A DNA stretch of 64,000 nt. It comes from Carya illinoinensis (lineage: Eukaryota; Streptophyta; Magnoliopsida; Fagales; Juglandaceae). The position numbers were made by a program, and so were the translations under genes. The stretch is taken from NCBI RefSeq assembly GCF_018687715.1, contig NC_056762.1:16897864-16961863 (forward strand). The letters run 5' to 3'. The first letter of the stretch is position 1. The number at the start of each line of letters is the position of its first letter. Shown in pieces: positions 1-12,689 of the stretch. The notes below the pieces were generated by a model, which saw nothing but the letters and a program-made list of their open reading frames with translations, was not told where the DNA came from and ran no database searches.

Positions 1-1010
1 AATATATTTTGATTGATTGATGAATGTCCCACTTTTTGCTTGCTTAATTTGCAATCCAAGAAAGAATGTAAGTTCTCCCATCATGCTCATCTCAAATTCT
101 TCCTGCATAGTCTTAGCAAAAACTTGACATATATTTTCATTAGTAGCACCGAATATTATATCATCAACATAAATCTGAATCAAAAGAATATCATCATTTT
201 CATATTTAATGAAAAGAGTTGGATCGATTTTTCCTCTTGAAAAACATTTTTCAATCAAGAAACCACTGAGTCTCTCGTACCAAACTCTAGGAGCTTGTTT
301 AAGTCCATATAGTGCTTTTGTGAGTTTGAAAATAGGATTTGGGGAAATATGATTTTCAAAACCTGGAGGTTGCTCAACATATACCTCTTCATTTATAAAA
401 CCATTTAAGAAAACACTTTTAACATCCATTTGAAAAAGTTTGAAATCTTTATAACAAGCATATGCAAGTAGCATTCGAATAGCTTCTAATCTTGCGACAG
501 GTGCATATGTCTCATCATAATCGATTCCTTCTTCTTGATTAAAACCTTGAGCTACAAGTCGAGCTTTAATTCTAGTAATGACTCCGGACTCATCTTTCTT
601 GTTTCTAAAAACCCATTTTGTTCCAATAATAGTATGATTTTTGGGTCTAGGAACAAGTGTCCAAACATCATTTCTTTCAAATTGATTCAACTCTTCTTGC
701 ATAGCTAAAATCCAAGATTCATCAAGAAGTGCGTCATCAATATTTTTGGGTTCAATTTGAGATAGAAAAGCAGTAAGATTGCAAATATTTCTAAGAGATG
801 ATTGAGTACTTACACCTTGTGAAGGTTCTCCCAAAATTTGTTCTACTGGATGATCTTTCACAAATTTTCCCTGTTTGGTTGCATCTTGTATTAAATTTTG
901 ATGATCTTTCCTGATGGCTCTATGTTGAACTTCCTCTATTGTTTTCTCTTTGTTGAGATTGAGACTTTCTGTGTTATTTATACCTCCTGGTTCTTCATCA
1001 ATAGATTTTT
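1..1010 (-). pseudogene. Copia reverse transcriptase domain (partial, off the left edge)
   Basis: The minus-strand frame is open from about 1010 to base 1 and encodes most of a copia reverse transcriptase (RVT_2). The block starting WTLVPRP is followed by [16 protein letters not shown], the [11 protein letters not shown] region, [10 protein letters not shown] and the catalytic YVDD at 160-171. This domain copies element RNA into DNA inside virus-like particles. It is separated from the upstream integrase frame by a one-base slip near an A-run at about 1005-1010. The 3' part and RNase H lie outside the window. Confidence 0.88.
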
Positions 1011-2305
1011 GGAGAGTGGAGAATTAGATTCATCAAATACTACATGCATAGATTCTTGTACAGTCAAAGTCTTTTTATTGAATACTCTATAAGCTTTACT
1101 ATTAGTAGAATACCCGAGAAAGATACATTCATCAGATTTTGCATCAAACTTGCCTAAATTATCCCTGTCATTCAAAATAAAACATTTGCATCCAAATACA
1201 TGAAAGTAACCAATGTTGGACTTTTTCTCATTCCAAAGCTCATAGGGGTTTTATCTAACTTAGACCTTAGCATAACTCTATTTATAACATAACATGCAGT
1301 ACTTACCGCTTCGACCCAAAAATAACTAGGCAAGTTATTCTCATTGAACATTGTTCTTGCCATCTCTTGAAGAGATCTATTTTTTCTCTCTACTACCCCA
1401 TTTTGTTGAGGAGTTCGAGGAGCAGAAAAATTATGCACAAAACTATTTTCATCACAAAATGTTTCAATATTTTTATTAACAAACTCTTTTCCCCTATCAC
1501 TTCGGATACTTGAAATAGTATAACCATTTTCATTTTGAATTCTCTTGCATAACTTGGTAAAGGCATTATGTGCCTCATCTTTATGAGCAAGAAAGATGAC
1601 CCAAGTATATCTAGAGAAATTATCAACAATAACAAATGCATAATATTTTCCTCCTAAACTTGCAACTCTATTTGGTCCAAAAAAATCCATGTGTATCATT
1701 TGCAATGGTCTAGTAGTGGAAATATGTTTCTTAGTTTTAAAAGAAGTTTTTGTTTGTTGACCAAATTGACACGCATCACAAATTTTGTCTTTAAGAAAAT
1801 TTGTTTTTGGTAAACCTCTCACAAGATCATTTTTTGAAAGTTTAGAAATAAGTTCCATGTTGGCATGACCTAATCTTCTATACCATAACCAACTAGTTTC
1901 ATTTTGAGCTGAAAAGCAAATAGCATCTTGTGAGGTAATTTCTTCAAAATCGACTGTATAAACATTATTGTTTCTAAAAGCAATAAAACAAATATTACAA
2001 TCATGATCATTCAAAATAATGCACTTATCCATTTTGAAAGTAACTGTAAATCCTTTATCACATAATTGACATATGCTCAAAAGATTATGTTTTAGACCTT
2101 CAACAAGTAGAACATCTTCAATTATGAGAGAAGATTCATTACCAATTTTATTTATTCCCACGATCTTCCCTTTCGAGTTGTCTCCAAATGTCACGTGTCC
2201 TTCTTCTTTAGATCTAAGATCAAAGAACTTAGTCTTGTCTCCCGTCATGTGTCTTGAACATCCACTATCTAAAAACCACTTGTTTTTGCTTGTGGATGAC
2301 TTCAT
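1011..2305 (-). pseudogene. Copia protease and integrase region, frameshifted
   Basis: From 2305 leftward the frame holds the protease motif WFLDSGCSRHMTGD (catalytic DSG), the pre-integrase zinc region (LGHA then CDACQFGQQ), and the integrase core. Its acidic residues are visible as MDFFGP, IRSDRGKEF and QNGVVERKNR. The frame ends at 1172 with a slip. The true continuation, with the NDRDNLGKFDAKSDECIFLGYS block, is in another frame at 978-1175. The Met at 2305 is internal, since protease normally follows gag without its own start. Integrase would insert the cDNA; this copy cannot make an intact polyprotein. Confidence 0.88.
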
Positions 2306-2413
2306 GCATACCTATAAAAACAATTAAAATGATTTTTCTTGGTACCCAAGTTCTTTGAATCCTTTATTTATTAGTATTATAAGAAACAAGATTTTTAAGT
2401 ACCCATATGGCCC

Positions 2414-3998
2414 TAACACTCATTGTATGATTTCTTCTAATAGGACAAGTATGATGATGATGACCATTTCTATTACAGAAATTGCAAATAACATGTGACA
2501 TATATGAAGAACTTGAATGATTATAATAATATTTTTTTTTGACAAAATTATTTTTATGAAAAGAATTTTAATTATTGGTCTTTGATATAGAAGGATTATC
2601 AAAGAAATTTTTATAAGGTTTGTATTTTTGTTTTGGCATATATCCCAAGCCTGCTTTGTCAAAAACACATCTTTGACTACCAAGAAGTTTTTCAAAATTT
2701 CTTTTTCCATTCGTAAAGTTTTCAACAATATTTTCTAAATCGGTTTTCTTGTTATTCAATTCAAGATTGTCATCGTTCAAAATGATATTTTCTTTTCTTA
2801 AAATATCAATTTCATTTGTTAAAGAAAAATTTTTCTTTTTCAAAACAGTATATTTGATACCCAATTTTTCAAATTCCTCATAAACCTCTTCTAAAACATT
2901 TTGCAATTCTTCATATGAAGGAACTTCAATATTATCAAGATTTGTTACCTTAATGTCATCTTTAGCCATAAGACAAAGATTTGCTGATTCTCCATTGCTT
3001 GGTTCACTATCTGAGCTACTTGAATCATCATCTCATGTAGCTTTCATTGCTTTCTTGCCCTTGTTTCGATCTTTCTTTAGCAGAGGACAATCTGGCTTGA
3101 TATGACCAGGCTTATTACATTTATAACAAATTAAAGTGTCATTTTTACCTGAATCTTTCTTGGAAAACTTTTTGAAAGATTTCCTCGGAACAATTTTATT
3201 TTTCTTTAAGAACTTCTGAATTCTTCTTATTATTATCGCAACTTCTTCATCTTTGTCTTCATTTTCCTCATCTTCATCACTTTCACTTTCATGAGGAACA
3301 AATTTAAGTGCCAAGCTCTTCTTTGGCTTTCCTTCTTCTTCTCCTCTTTTCAATGTGTACTCATGGGTGATAAGTGACCCGATGAGTTCATTCACTTCGA
3401 GCTTCTTGAGGTCTCTAGCTTCAAAAATCACTATCACTTTTGATTTCCAGCGTTTTGGTAGAGAGTTGAGAATTTTTCTTACTATCTCCACCTTGGAATA
3501 AACTTTGCCAAGAGCTGTCAAGCTATTTATGATGTTAGTAAAACGAGTGTGCATACTAGAAATAGATTCATCATCATTCATCTTAAACATTTCATATTCA
3601 TGAGTAAGAATATAAATTTTTGATTCCTTGACTTGCGAAGTTCCTTCATAAATAACTTCCAAGTTATCCCAAAGTTTTTTTGCCGTAGCACAAGTCATTA
3701 TTCTATTAAACTCATTTCCATTGAGAGCATTAAATAATAAATTCATAGCAGTTAAATTCAAAGTATAAAGTCTATCGTCTTCAAGATCAAAATCTTCTTC
3801 TTCCTTTTTGACCTTTACTCCATCAACCACTTTTGCTGGAATATAAGGTCCATTTACAATACATTTCCAGATTTCTCGACCTTGAGCCTGAAGGAATATT
3901 CTCATTCTAACTTTCCAGAATGAGTAATTATCTCCACAAAAGAGTGGAGGCCGACTGCTAAATTGACCTTCACCAAATGAAGCTGAAATGTTAGCCAT
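2414..3998 (-). pseudogene. Copia gag, broken by in-frame stops
   Basis: The start is the ATG at 3996-3998, just inside the primer-binding site. Residues 1-240 are a UBN2-type capsid region (FCGDNYSFWKVRM, then NRIMTCATAKKLWDNLE). An acidic stretch and a CCHC knuckle (CYKCNKPGHIKPDC) follow. A TGA at 3033-3035 interrupts the frame, where the context suggests a former Trp codon. The frame resumes as a Glu/Lys/Leu-rich probable coiled coil (2969-2568), hits a TAA, and then shows a second finger-like motif (CNFCNRNGHHHHTCP). The long gag with coiled coil and second finger is the main reason for the Sirevirus suggestion. Confidence 0.85.
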
Positions 3999-4043
3999 AA
4001 GATCTTAACTCAAAAGATAGTTAATCTTATAATACAGCTCTTA

Positions 4044-4055
4044 GCTCTGATACCA
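4044..4055 (-). other. Primer-binding site, tRNA-iMet
   Basis: Read on the minus strand this is TGGTATCAGAGC, the usual 12-base complement of the plant initiator tRNA-Met 3' end. It starts two bases inside the LTR end, which fixes the LTR boundary and the orientation. Confidence 0.93.
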
Positions 4056-4057
4056 AT

Positions 4058-5534
4058 TGTTGCCCAGATGACTAACACAAGAGCGGGAGTGAATTGAGTT
4101 GTATTAAAAAAATAACAATTATAAATCAAATATATAATATAAAATATAAACAAAATATGAAATAACAATAAACATAAAGAGTAAGGGTAAGAGAGAAGCA
4201 AACTCAGTATGTTAACGAGGTTCGGCCCCACTGCCTATGTCCTCGCCTCAAGCTACCCCTTGAGGATTCCCAAATTCACTATTCAACCTCCTTCAGGTGG
4301 AGATAGAAACCTATTACACCTTTGAACAACACCGCTACAAAGGATCCGTGTAGAACACCCTCTACACTTGCAATCACCTTACACGTGTTGATTCAACTAT
4401 TTCCCGTGTAGAATACTTTCTACACGCACAAGGGTTATACACACTCTTTTTCTGATACAAGAGCTGATAGTGGGTAGGTTATCAGAAAAGACTCCTCAAT
4501 GAGTGAAATAAAAACAATACAGCGCAAACTATATCTCTCAAAATGAATAAGGATTAAGGCTCAATGCTTAGAGAAGAGAGAATGAAAGCTTTGAATGAAT
4601 GTTATATGCTCTTGGTGTTGTGAATGTGAAGCTCTCAAATGATCTATTTATAGGCATATGAGACTTCATATTCAAATTAAAAAAGATTCACATCTCAAAA
4701 ACAACATCACTCACTTTTTCAAAAAATTCAAATAAAAGGTTCTTCTTTTTCAATTGTCAAAGACAACATCATTCACTTTTTCAAAAAAATCAAATCTAAT
4801 ATTTTACTTTTGGCATATGACAAAAGGAGCACACTTTCCTTTTCATATGACAAAAGGAGCACACTTTCCTTTTCAAAAAATTCAAACCTAATCTTTTACT
4901 TTTTGCATATGACAAAAAGAGCACACTTTCCTTTTCAAAAAATTCAAACCTAATCTTTTACTTTTTGTATATGACAAAAGGAGCACACTTTACTTTTCAA
5001 ATTTTTCAAACAAAATCATCTACCTTTTGTATAAGTCTAAAAAAACATAAATCACTTTTGAAAATATTCAAATAAAACATGCACATGTAAAAGATGACAA
5101 TCAATCATTTTTAATATTTTCAAAGTTCAACCCTTTAATCAAGGCATGCACATGTAAAAAATATTTTCAAAGTTCAACCCTTTAATCAAGGCATGCACAT
5201 GTAAAAGATGACAATCAATCATCTTTCAAAATTTTCAAATTTAATTTTCAAAAATATTTATGCACATGTGGAAAATGTATTTTAATGCTTTATGATAAAA
5301 TATTAATTTTGAGCATTAATCCTAATTTCGAATTTTAAGAGATTTACAACATTACTCTATGATTTTAATGTGAACTTGTTTCCTTCTTGCTCATGCTTGG
5401 TTCTTTGATGTGCTTGACTCCATTGTGTGGATAACTTGAGATTGAAACTCCTTTATTCTTTGAATTCATTTGTTATCATCAAAATCCATGTGTAGATTTA
5501 TAATCACATGAAACTTGAAACCTTGGGTTCAACA
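4058..5534 (-). repeat. 5' LTR of the inner copia element
   Basis: This 1477-bp LTR has TGTTG...CAACA ends. It matches the LTR at 6748-8090 along its length. It is longer because of extra copies of two tandem repeats: a CATATGACAAAAGGAGCAC unit at about 4810-5000 and a CATGTAAAAGATGACAATC unit at about 5090-5230. A likely TATA box (TATAAATAG, minus strand) sits at 4644-4652. Confidence 0.9.
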
Positions 5535-6688
5535 CGATCTTTCTTTAGCAGAGGATAATCTGGCTTGATATGACCAGGCTTATTGCATTTATAACAAATT
5601 AAAGTGTCATTTTTACCTGAATCTTTCTTGAAAAACTTTTTGAAGGATTTTCTCGGAAGAGTTTTATTTTTCTTTAAGAACCTCTGAATTCTTCTTGTTA
5701 TCATCGCAACTTCTTCATCTTTATCTTCATTTTCCTCATCTTCATCACTTTCACTTTCATGAGGAACAGCTTTAAGTGCCAAGCTCTTCTTTGACTTTCC
5801 TTCTTCATCTCCTCTTTTCACTGTGTACTCATGGGTGATAAGTGACCCGATGAGTTCATTCACTTCGAGCTTCTTGAAATCTCTAGTTTAAAGAATCGCT
5901 GTTACTTTTAATTCCCGGCGTTTTGGTAGAGAGTTGAGAATTTTTCTTACTATCTCCACCTTGAAATAAAGGGGTTTGCTACGCAACCTCCCAACACCCC
6001 AACACCCCACATTTTTTCAAATTTTTAATATTTTTTTAATATTTTTTTTGAATTTAATCTTTTTAAATTAATTTAATTATTTTATTCATTATTTATATAT
6101 TAAATATTTGATAAAAGATAAAATAATAAAAATTAAAAAAAAAGGTGGGGTGTTGGGGTGTTGGGAGGTTGTGTAGATTTTTCTGAAATAAATTTTGCCA
6201 AGAGCTGTCAAGCTGTTTATGATGTTACTAAAACGAGTGTGCATACTAGAAATAGATTCATCATCATTCATCTTAAACATTTCATATTCATGAGTAAGAA
6301 TATAAATTTTTGATTTCTTGACTTGCGAAGTTCCTTCATAAGTAACTTCCAAGTTATCCCAAATTTCTTTTGCCGTAGCACAAGTCATTATTCTATTAAA
6401 CTCATTTCCATTAAGAGAATTAAATAATAAGTTCATAGCAGTTAAATTCAAAGTATAAAGTCTATCGTCTTCACGATCAAACTCTTCTTATTCCTTTTTG
6501 ACCTTTACTCCATCAACCACTTTTATTGGAATATAAGATCCATTTACAATACATTTCCAGATTTCTCAACCTTGAGCTTGTACGAATATTCTCCTTCTAA
6601 CTTTCCAGAATGAGTAATTATCTCCACAAAAGAGTGGAGGCCAACTGCTAGAATGACTTTCACCAAATGAAGCTGCAATGTTAGCAAT
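5535..6688 (-). pseudogene. Copia gag fragment, MITE-disrupted and start codon lost
   Basis: This is clearly homologous to the gag at 2414-3998. It keeps the NLTAMNLLFNSLNG region, the acidic stretch and the knuckle CYKCNKPGHIKPDY, in which the last Cys has become Tyr. The initiator ATG is ATT here (6686-6688). A 213-bp MITE splits the frame at 5971, and further slips occur near 5880 and 6480. The reading ends at Lys-Asp-Arg, where the inner LTR joins. Confidence 0.85.
5971..6183. mobile_element. MITE with 9-bp target duplication (Mutator-like)
   Basis: Both ends carry inverted repeats with the core ACCTCCCAACACCCCAACAC followed by CCCAC, enclosing AT-rich DNA. TGAAATAAA flanks it at 5962-5970 and 6184-6192, and the homologous uninterrupted gag at about 3500 has one copy. 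A 9-bp duplication is typical of Mutator-like elements. There is no coding capacity. Confidence 0.88.
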
Positions 6689-6733
6689 AAGATCTTAACT
6701 CAAAATATAGTTAATATTATAATAGGGCTCTTA

Positions 6734-6745
6734 GCTCTGTTACCA
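6734..6745 (-). other. Primer-binding site of the outer copia copy (one mismatch)
   Basis: This is the same iMet site as at 4044-4055 with one substitution (TGGTAACAGAGC on the minus strand). It lies two bases from the LTR end. Confidence 0.85.
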
Positions 6746-6747
6746 AT

Positions 6748-8090
6748 TGTTGCCCAAATGATTAACACAAGAGGGGGGTGAATTGAGTTGTATTAAAAAA
6801 ATAACAATTATAAATCAAATATATAATATAAAATATAAACAAAATATAGAATAACAATAAATATAAAGAGTAAGGGTAAGAGAGAAGCAAATTCAGTATG
6901 TTAATGAGGTTCGGCCCCACTGCCTATGTCCTCGCCTCAAGCTACCCCTTGAGGATTTCCAAATTCACTATTCAACCTCTTTCAGGTGGAGATAGAAACC
7001 TATTACACCTTTGAACAACACCGCTACAAAGGATCCGTGTAGAACACCCTCTACACTTGCAATCACCTTACACGTGGTGATTCAACTATTCCCTGTGTAG
7101 AATATTTTCTACACGCACAAGGGTTATACACACCATTTTTCTGATACAAAAGCTGATAGTGGGTAGGTTATCAGAAAACACTCCTCAACGAGTGAAATAA
7201 GAACAATACAGCGCAAACTATATCTCTCAAAATGAACAAGGATTAAGACTCAATCCTTAGAGAAGAGAGAATGAAAGTTTTGAATGAATATTGTATGCTC
7301 TGGATGTTGTGAATGTGAAGCTTTCAAATGATCTATTTATAGGCATATGAGACTTCATATTCAAATTTAAAAAGATTCACATGTCAAAGACAATATCATT
7401 CACTTTTTCAAAAAAAATCAAACATAATCTTTTACTTTTTGCATATGACAAAAGGAGCACACTTTCTTTTTCAAAAACTTCAAACCTAATTTTTTACTTT
7501 TTATATATGACAAAAGGAGCACACTTTACTTTTCAAAAAATTCAAACAAAATCATCTACCTTTTGTATAAGTCTAAAAAAGTATCAATCTCTTTTGAAAA
7601 TATTCAAACAAAATATGCACATGTGAAAGATGACAATCAATCATCTTTAATATTTTTAAAGTTCAACCATTTAATCAAGACATGCATATGTAAAAGATGA
7701 CAATCAATCATCTTTAATATTTTCAAAGTTCAACCCTTTAATCAAGGCATGCACATATAAAAGATGACAATCAATCATCTTTCAAAATTTTCAAATTTAA
7801 TTTTTAAAAATATTCATGCACATGTGGAAAATGTATTTTAATGCTTTATGATAAAATATTAATTTTGAGTATTAATCCTAATTTCGAATTTTAAGAGATT
7901 TACAACATTACTCTATGACTTTAATGTGAACTTGTTTCCTTCTTGTTCATACTTGGTTCTTTGATGTGCTTGACTCCATTGTGTGGACAACTTGAGCTTG
8001 AAACTCCTTTATTCTTTGAATTCATTTGTTATCATCAAAATCCATGTGTAGATTTATAATCACATGAAACTTGAAACCTTGGGTTCAACA
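6748..8090 (-). repeat. 5' LTR of the outer copia copy
   Basis: This 1343-bp LTR has TGTTG...CAACA ends and is homologous to 4058-5534 with fewer internal tandem units. A probable TATA box (minus strand TATAAATAG) is at 7333-7341. The target duplication would be AAACT (8091-8095); its partner lies outside the window. Confidence 0.9.
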
Positions 8091-9256
8091 AAACTTAAAA
8101 TCACATGGCTAAAACTCAATAAAACGTGGATCTAACCCAAAAACATCAAATCGTAGGCCTAACCGAAATCCTCTTGCATAGAAAACTCATATCTTTGAAA
8201 CTAATACTAAATATTTTCAAAATAATATCCTAACATGAAAATAAGAGACTAGGTATCATCATATAAAAATATCAAAGCCTTTAGAATAAGATCAAACCAC
8301 TAAATATTCAAACTTTCTCCAAATAAAAACTGTTTTGCTACTTTCAGTTTTCAAGTTTCTAGATCTAAGAAAATCTACAATCAAAAGCTTTAGTCATTCA
8401 AGAAAATCTCAATGAAAACTCTTAAAAACATGCTAAAAACACTCCATAAAATTTTCGGACCAAGATATGTCCATTAGCTTGGTCAAAAACTCCAAAACAT
8501 AATATACTCTCCAATTTCACGCCCAGAATGACCTTTCCATATTTAAAAAAACTTTTGACCAACCAAATGACCATGAAATGATACTAATAATATATATATA
8601 TATATATATGGAAACTAGACTCAAAGAAGAACAACTATTATGAAGGATTCATCGTGTGAAAATACTTACAAATGGTCGAAAAGCTCCACGCAAAAATATC
8701 CAGAAATCTGCCTGAGAGAGTTCTTTTGGGTTTCTCTCTAAGAATGGGGTGAAGAAGTGATGAAAGGGAAGGAAGTGTATCTTGCATGACTCAAGGTTTC
8801 TGTAGGGGGAAGATATGGACCTGAATGACCTTGATTGGAGGTGGCTATGTGACATAAAGTGGAGAATAGTGAGGGGCAAAGGACAGCCTACAGAAGGTAT
8901 GAGGTAAGGGGGTTGATGGGTGGGTTTCTCCATCTCATCAAGGCACTATTAGGTGCAGCCAAGGGCAGTGAATGATCTACCATGTGGGGGAGGAAACTTC
9001 TTCAAGAAGCCTTGCCAAGATGGCCAAATTCATGGGTCTTTGTGGGCCTCAACCAAGTGGGCTTCAATTTGGGGTTTAAAGGGGGTTTGGTTAGGTTTTG
9101 AGATGCTATCAAGTCCAAATTCAATTTTTCTTGGCTCTATCAAATTGTCAAGGATTAAAAAGTTGGATAATGATGTCATAACAAAAATTTTAGAAATTAA
9201 TAGCATGTGGAAGTGATTTAATCAAGTGATTAAACATAATGCTAAAAAGTTGCTTA
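8091..9256. other. Non-coding stretch, unassigned
   Basis: I see no gene here. It holds a (TA)n microsatellite at about 8589-8609. The open frame at 8649-8933 (minus) has no recognisable domain. The base composition resembles LTR or UTR DNA of a gypsy element, but no ends, primer-binding site or duplications could be matched. Confidence 0.5.
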
Positions 9257-9740
9257 TTTTGATCCTCTTATTGAGAAAGTTGCAAAAAAGCTGGCGGGCT
9301 GGAAAAATAGGTTGTTGTCGCAAGGTGGTCGGTTGATCCTTTTGAGGCACATTCTCACTAGCATGCCTATTCATTTACTTTATGTGGTACACATGCCTAA
9401 GACAGTGAAGAGGAATCTTTCTAGCATTTTTGCCAATTTCTTTTGGGGTGCTGAGGACTGGAAAAAGAAAAGGCATTGGAAGGCTTGGAATAAATTTTGT
9501 GTCCCATGTAAAGAGGGGGGGTGTGGGTGTAAAGGACCTTGATGAGGTTCAACAGGCTATGTTTTTAAAGTTTGGTTGACAACTTTTGATGGCAGGATTC
9601 TCTTTGGGCTAATTTTTTCTGCGCTAAAGATGTGAAAAATAATCATGTTTCTCTAATGTAAGAGGGGTGGTTTGGTTCTCAGTTTTGGATGAATGTCCTT
9701 AAAGGTATTCCGTTGCTTCTCCAAAATTCTCAATGGAAAG
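9257..9740 (+). pseudogene. LINE ORF2 fragment, after the reverse transcriptase core
   Basis: The frame reads EKVAKKLAGWKNRLLSQGGR, then LILLRHILTSMPIHLLYV and FFWGAEDWKKKRHWKAWNKF. This is the thumb/connection region of plant L1-type LINE ORF2 upstream of the zf-RVT domain. The reverse transcriptase core and everything 5' of it are missing, consistent with 5' truncation on insertion. A slip near 9540 and a stop near 9660 break the frame. The element continues at 16866 after the solo LTR. Confidence 0.85.
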
Positions 9741-12689
9741 TGTTGCTCTTAAACTTTGACTCAAACTAGTGAACCAAAAATTTAGTGTAGTTTTACCTGC
9801 AAGTATACAGGTGTTGTAGTACCTAACAGGGTCGAATCCACAGGGATTGACTTATGTGATGAAGAAATAAACTCAAAAAAATAAAATAAATTACTAAAAT
9901 GAACGTGCAATCGAATATAAAATAAAATTACTGAGATGAAGATTTGTAAAATAACTGAATAAAACTAAAATGATAAAATAAATTGATATGAAGAAAGACT
10001 AAGGTTTTGAGAATCTGTCTAATAATTTATAATATTGTTTCCGATCGATTTACTTCAATTAAACTAGAATAATGATTCCCTTTAATTAGAAGATTTAGTA
10101 TTTAAGATCAAGAAAAATAGTCGCTAATGATTGAGCATGAACAATTGATGATTAAAACATTCACAAATCTATTTGAATATCACAGGGATTCTTCAAGCAT
10201 TCACTGTATTCGAAAATCACAATGAATCAAGATAAATATATAGATAATAAAAATATCCAATAATAAAATCCTTCAATCGATCAAGCTCACAAAATAAATT
10301 TTATGTTGATCCAAAAACAATGTTTAAATCATTAAGCTTCACCTATAACCTTAGTATGAAAATTTAGCCAACCATATTCATCACAAGTGCTATAGAAATC
10401 ACATAAATATCCTCCATTAAATAACTAAGATAAAACACAAACTTTAATACTAGAAAATAACTATAGGCAATAAAATCTGGAAAGCTGAAAACCAACTCTC
10501 CTAAACGTAAAACGTAAAAAAGAACAAAAGTAAAATGAAGCAAGCTGCCGAACGAAAAGTTTGGATGAAAACTCCCCTTCACCGTCCGACTTCCTCTAAG
10601 ATAATTAACTAATCAAATGGACCGACACTCCTCTTCTCTCCCCACCGTACGACTTTCTCCCAGAAAAATTAATCTCAAGCACCAACTTCCTCCCTCAACT
10701 CAAACGTTGTAACGCCCGTCCTTGTGGTGGGTCCTTTTTCATATCGATTTTGATAAAAACCGACGGGAATTACGATTCCTTTTCAATCTCTTTTCCGTAC
10801 ATACCAGGATACAAAAGACTCCATGTTATAAATAAAATCTCATTTTTTCTTTATCAAAACTTTCAGCGGAAGACATTACATTACATAATTAAAGCTTTTA
10901 ATGTGAAACATCTTGCCTAGGCCTTCGTGCTCTTCCCCTTGGGCTGTGCCTGTTCTGACCTGTCATGCTCATCTTATGCCTGGGAGGGCACACATAAAAA
11001 CTAAAATGAGTCGATGACTCGTAAGCATTACTTCATACAGTCAAAATCTAATAACATAGTTTTTCATTCATGCAGTTATCATTCCATACATGCATATCTT
11101 ACGTAACATGCATACGTCTTTCTTTTCGTTTGAAAACGTTTCGAGGTGGGGTTTTTATTTAAAACATAATTTCTTCTTTAAAACCGATCCCCACGCATCG
11201 CTGCCTTCGTTACTTAAAGAATCTTTTCACGCATTTATATTTCTACGTACATTCATGCATACATACGTTCATCAAATCATCTTTTCTTACTTACGTACAT
11301 TCATACATTCGGTACATTCATTCATACATACATACATGCATCCATTCTTAACATGCATTCGTTCATTCTTATCGCTTTCATGTGGCCGTTGCACACTGTT
11401 ACGCCCCGTGCGCTGGGGTTAGCGGTCTTTTGGACCTGATTCCGCCCGTGGCCGCGGGTTGGGAATCCATTCAGTCAGGGTGCAGCACTGGGTGCACTAC
11501 CAGTACTACTTACCCGGCATTGCAATCTGCCCATTTCTTTGATATCATTTCCAGTCCAGTCCATGTGGCCATTACGTATTTTCATACATCATACATTCAA
11601 TCTGTTCATTTCTTTACAGTCCTTTCCTTTTCATTCGTATCGTTTGAAGCATAATTTTCTTTATTTTTTCATAAAAGTTGCTTTAAGAGAAGTTTCTTTA
11701 AGAGGAAACTGATTTTCTTTCTTTTCCATTAAAGTTGTTTTTAAAAAGAGTTATTTTATTTTAGAAAAGATAGTTTTCTCTCTTTATCAAACCTTACAGT
11801 CCTTAACAGTTCTAACGTCTTTTAAAGCTTTCTCTTCATCAATATACATACAATACATACTACTTATAGCATCCATTCACATGCATACACGTACATAATT
11901 TGGGTGCATAAAAGGGGCTGCCAAGGAAGGCCGCTACGTACTTATACTTGAAAACTTAAATTTTATTTTCCTTTTTACAGAAAAGCTTTCGTCTTATTCA
12001 TCATTTTTATACAGAAAACTCTATAAGAGTATGAACATAACACTTACCTGGACTTCATGCCATACTCAATTCATGCAGTCCATTCGCGTGCGTGTCAGAT
12101 GGCAACCTACATGCATACACATAACTTTATGTCATCATCTATCTAATGCATAAGTAACTATTCTAGAAAATAGAACTATGCTTTGCTTGAAACATTCTCT
12201 ATCCATCCCTGGGCTCTTACGTACTATTTACTATGTTAAAACCTTCGAGGTCTTATTCCTTAAAGTGAACCTCTGTGATTCACCTTAGGGTAAGACACTA
12301 AGATCTCTGTCTCGTTCTTCTATTTACACAATCCAACGCATGATTCTGACATACAGAGCCATGCGTCCCAACCTTAAACTATATACTCTTCACTACTTTC
12401 ACGTATCCTAGCCCACGCTACATCCTTATTTCCATCCATTCAGGCTACATGAAGTCAGCCAATTCTCTGGCTAAAATACCATGTAACCATGATCAGGACA
12501 GATTACTCATTACATATGATAAATCTGTCTGATACACTTGTCTTGCCAGAGACACATGTATCTCATCCCCTTTTATCACCTAAGAGCAACTTATAATTCC
12601 AATAAACGCCTGCTTGTATAAACAAGCTCCAAACTCCAATACCAACTTGTTAAAACCCGGTCGATAGGACTTTTCCTACTTCCCGGCTC

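Larger units (their letters stand above)
1..5534 (-). mobile_element. Ty1/copia element, Sirevirus-like, inner copy (partial)
   Basis: This is a copia retrotransposon read right to left. The order is 5' LTR (4058-5534), tRNA-iMet primer-binding site, gag, protease-integrase, then reverse transcriptase running off the left edge. Protease and integrase preceding reverse transcriptase is diagnostic of copia. The long gag with a coiled-coil region and a second zinc finger suggests the Sirevirus lineage; that lineage call is inference. Stops and frameshifts make it non-autonomous. Its right end abuts the gag of a second copy of the same family at 5535. Confidence 0.9.
5535..8090 (-). mobile_element. 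Outer copia copy of the same family (5' part only)
   Basis: This copy comprises a 5' LTR (6748-8090), a primer-binding site and gag up to the zinc knuckle. It stops exactly where the LTR of the inner copy begins. The simplest reading is that the inner element inserted into this gag, so the remaining outer gag-pol would lie left of the window. A tandem array made by LTR recombination is the alternative. Confidence 0.8.

Noticed and set aside
1393..1641. Minus-strand frame of 82 aa inside integrase
   Set aside because: It is a shadow of the integrase frame, which has clear catalytic motifs.
8649..8933. 94-aa minus-strand frame
   Set aside because: No domain, neighbours or codon pattern support it. 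It is possibly LTR DNA.
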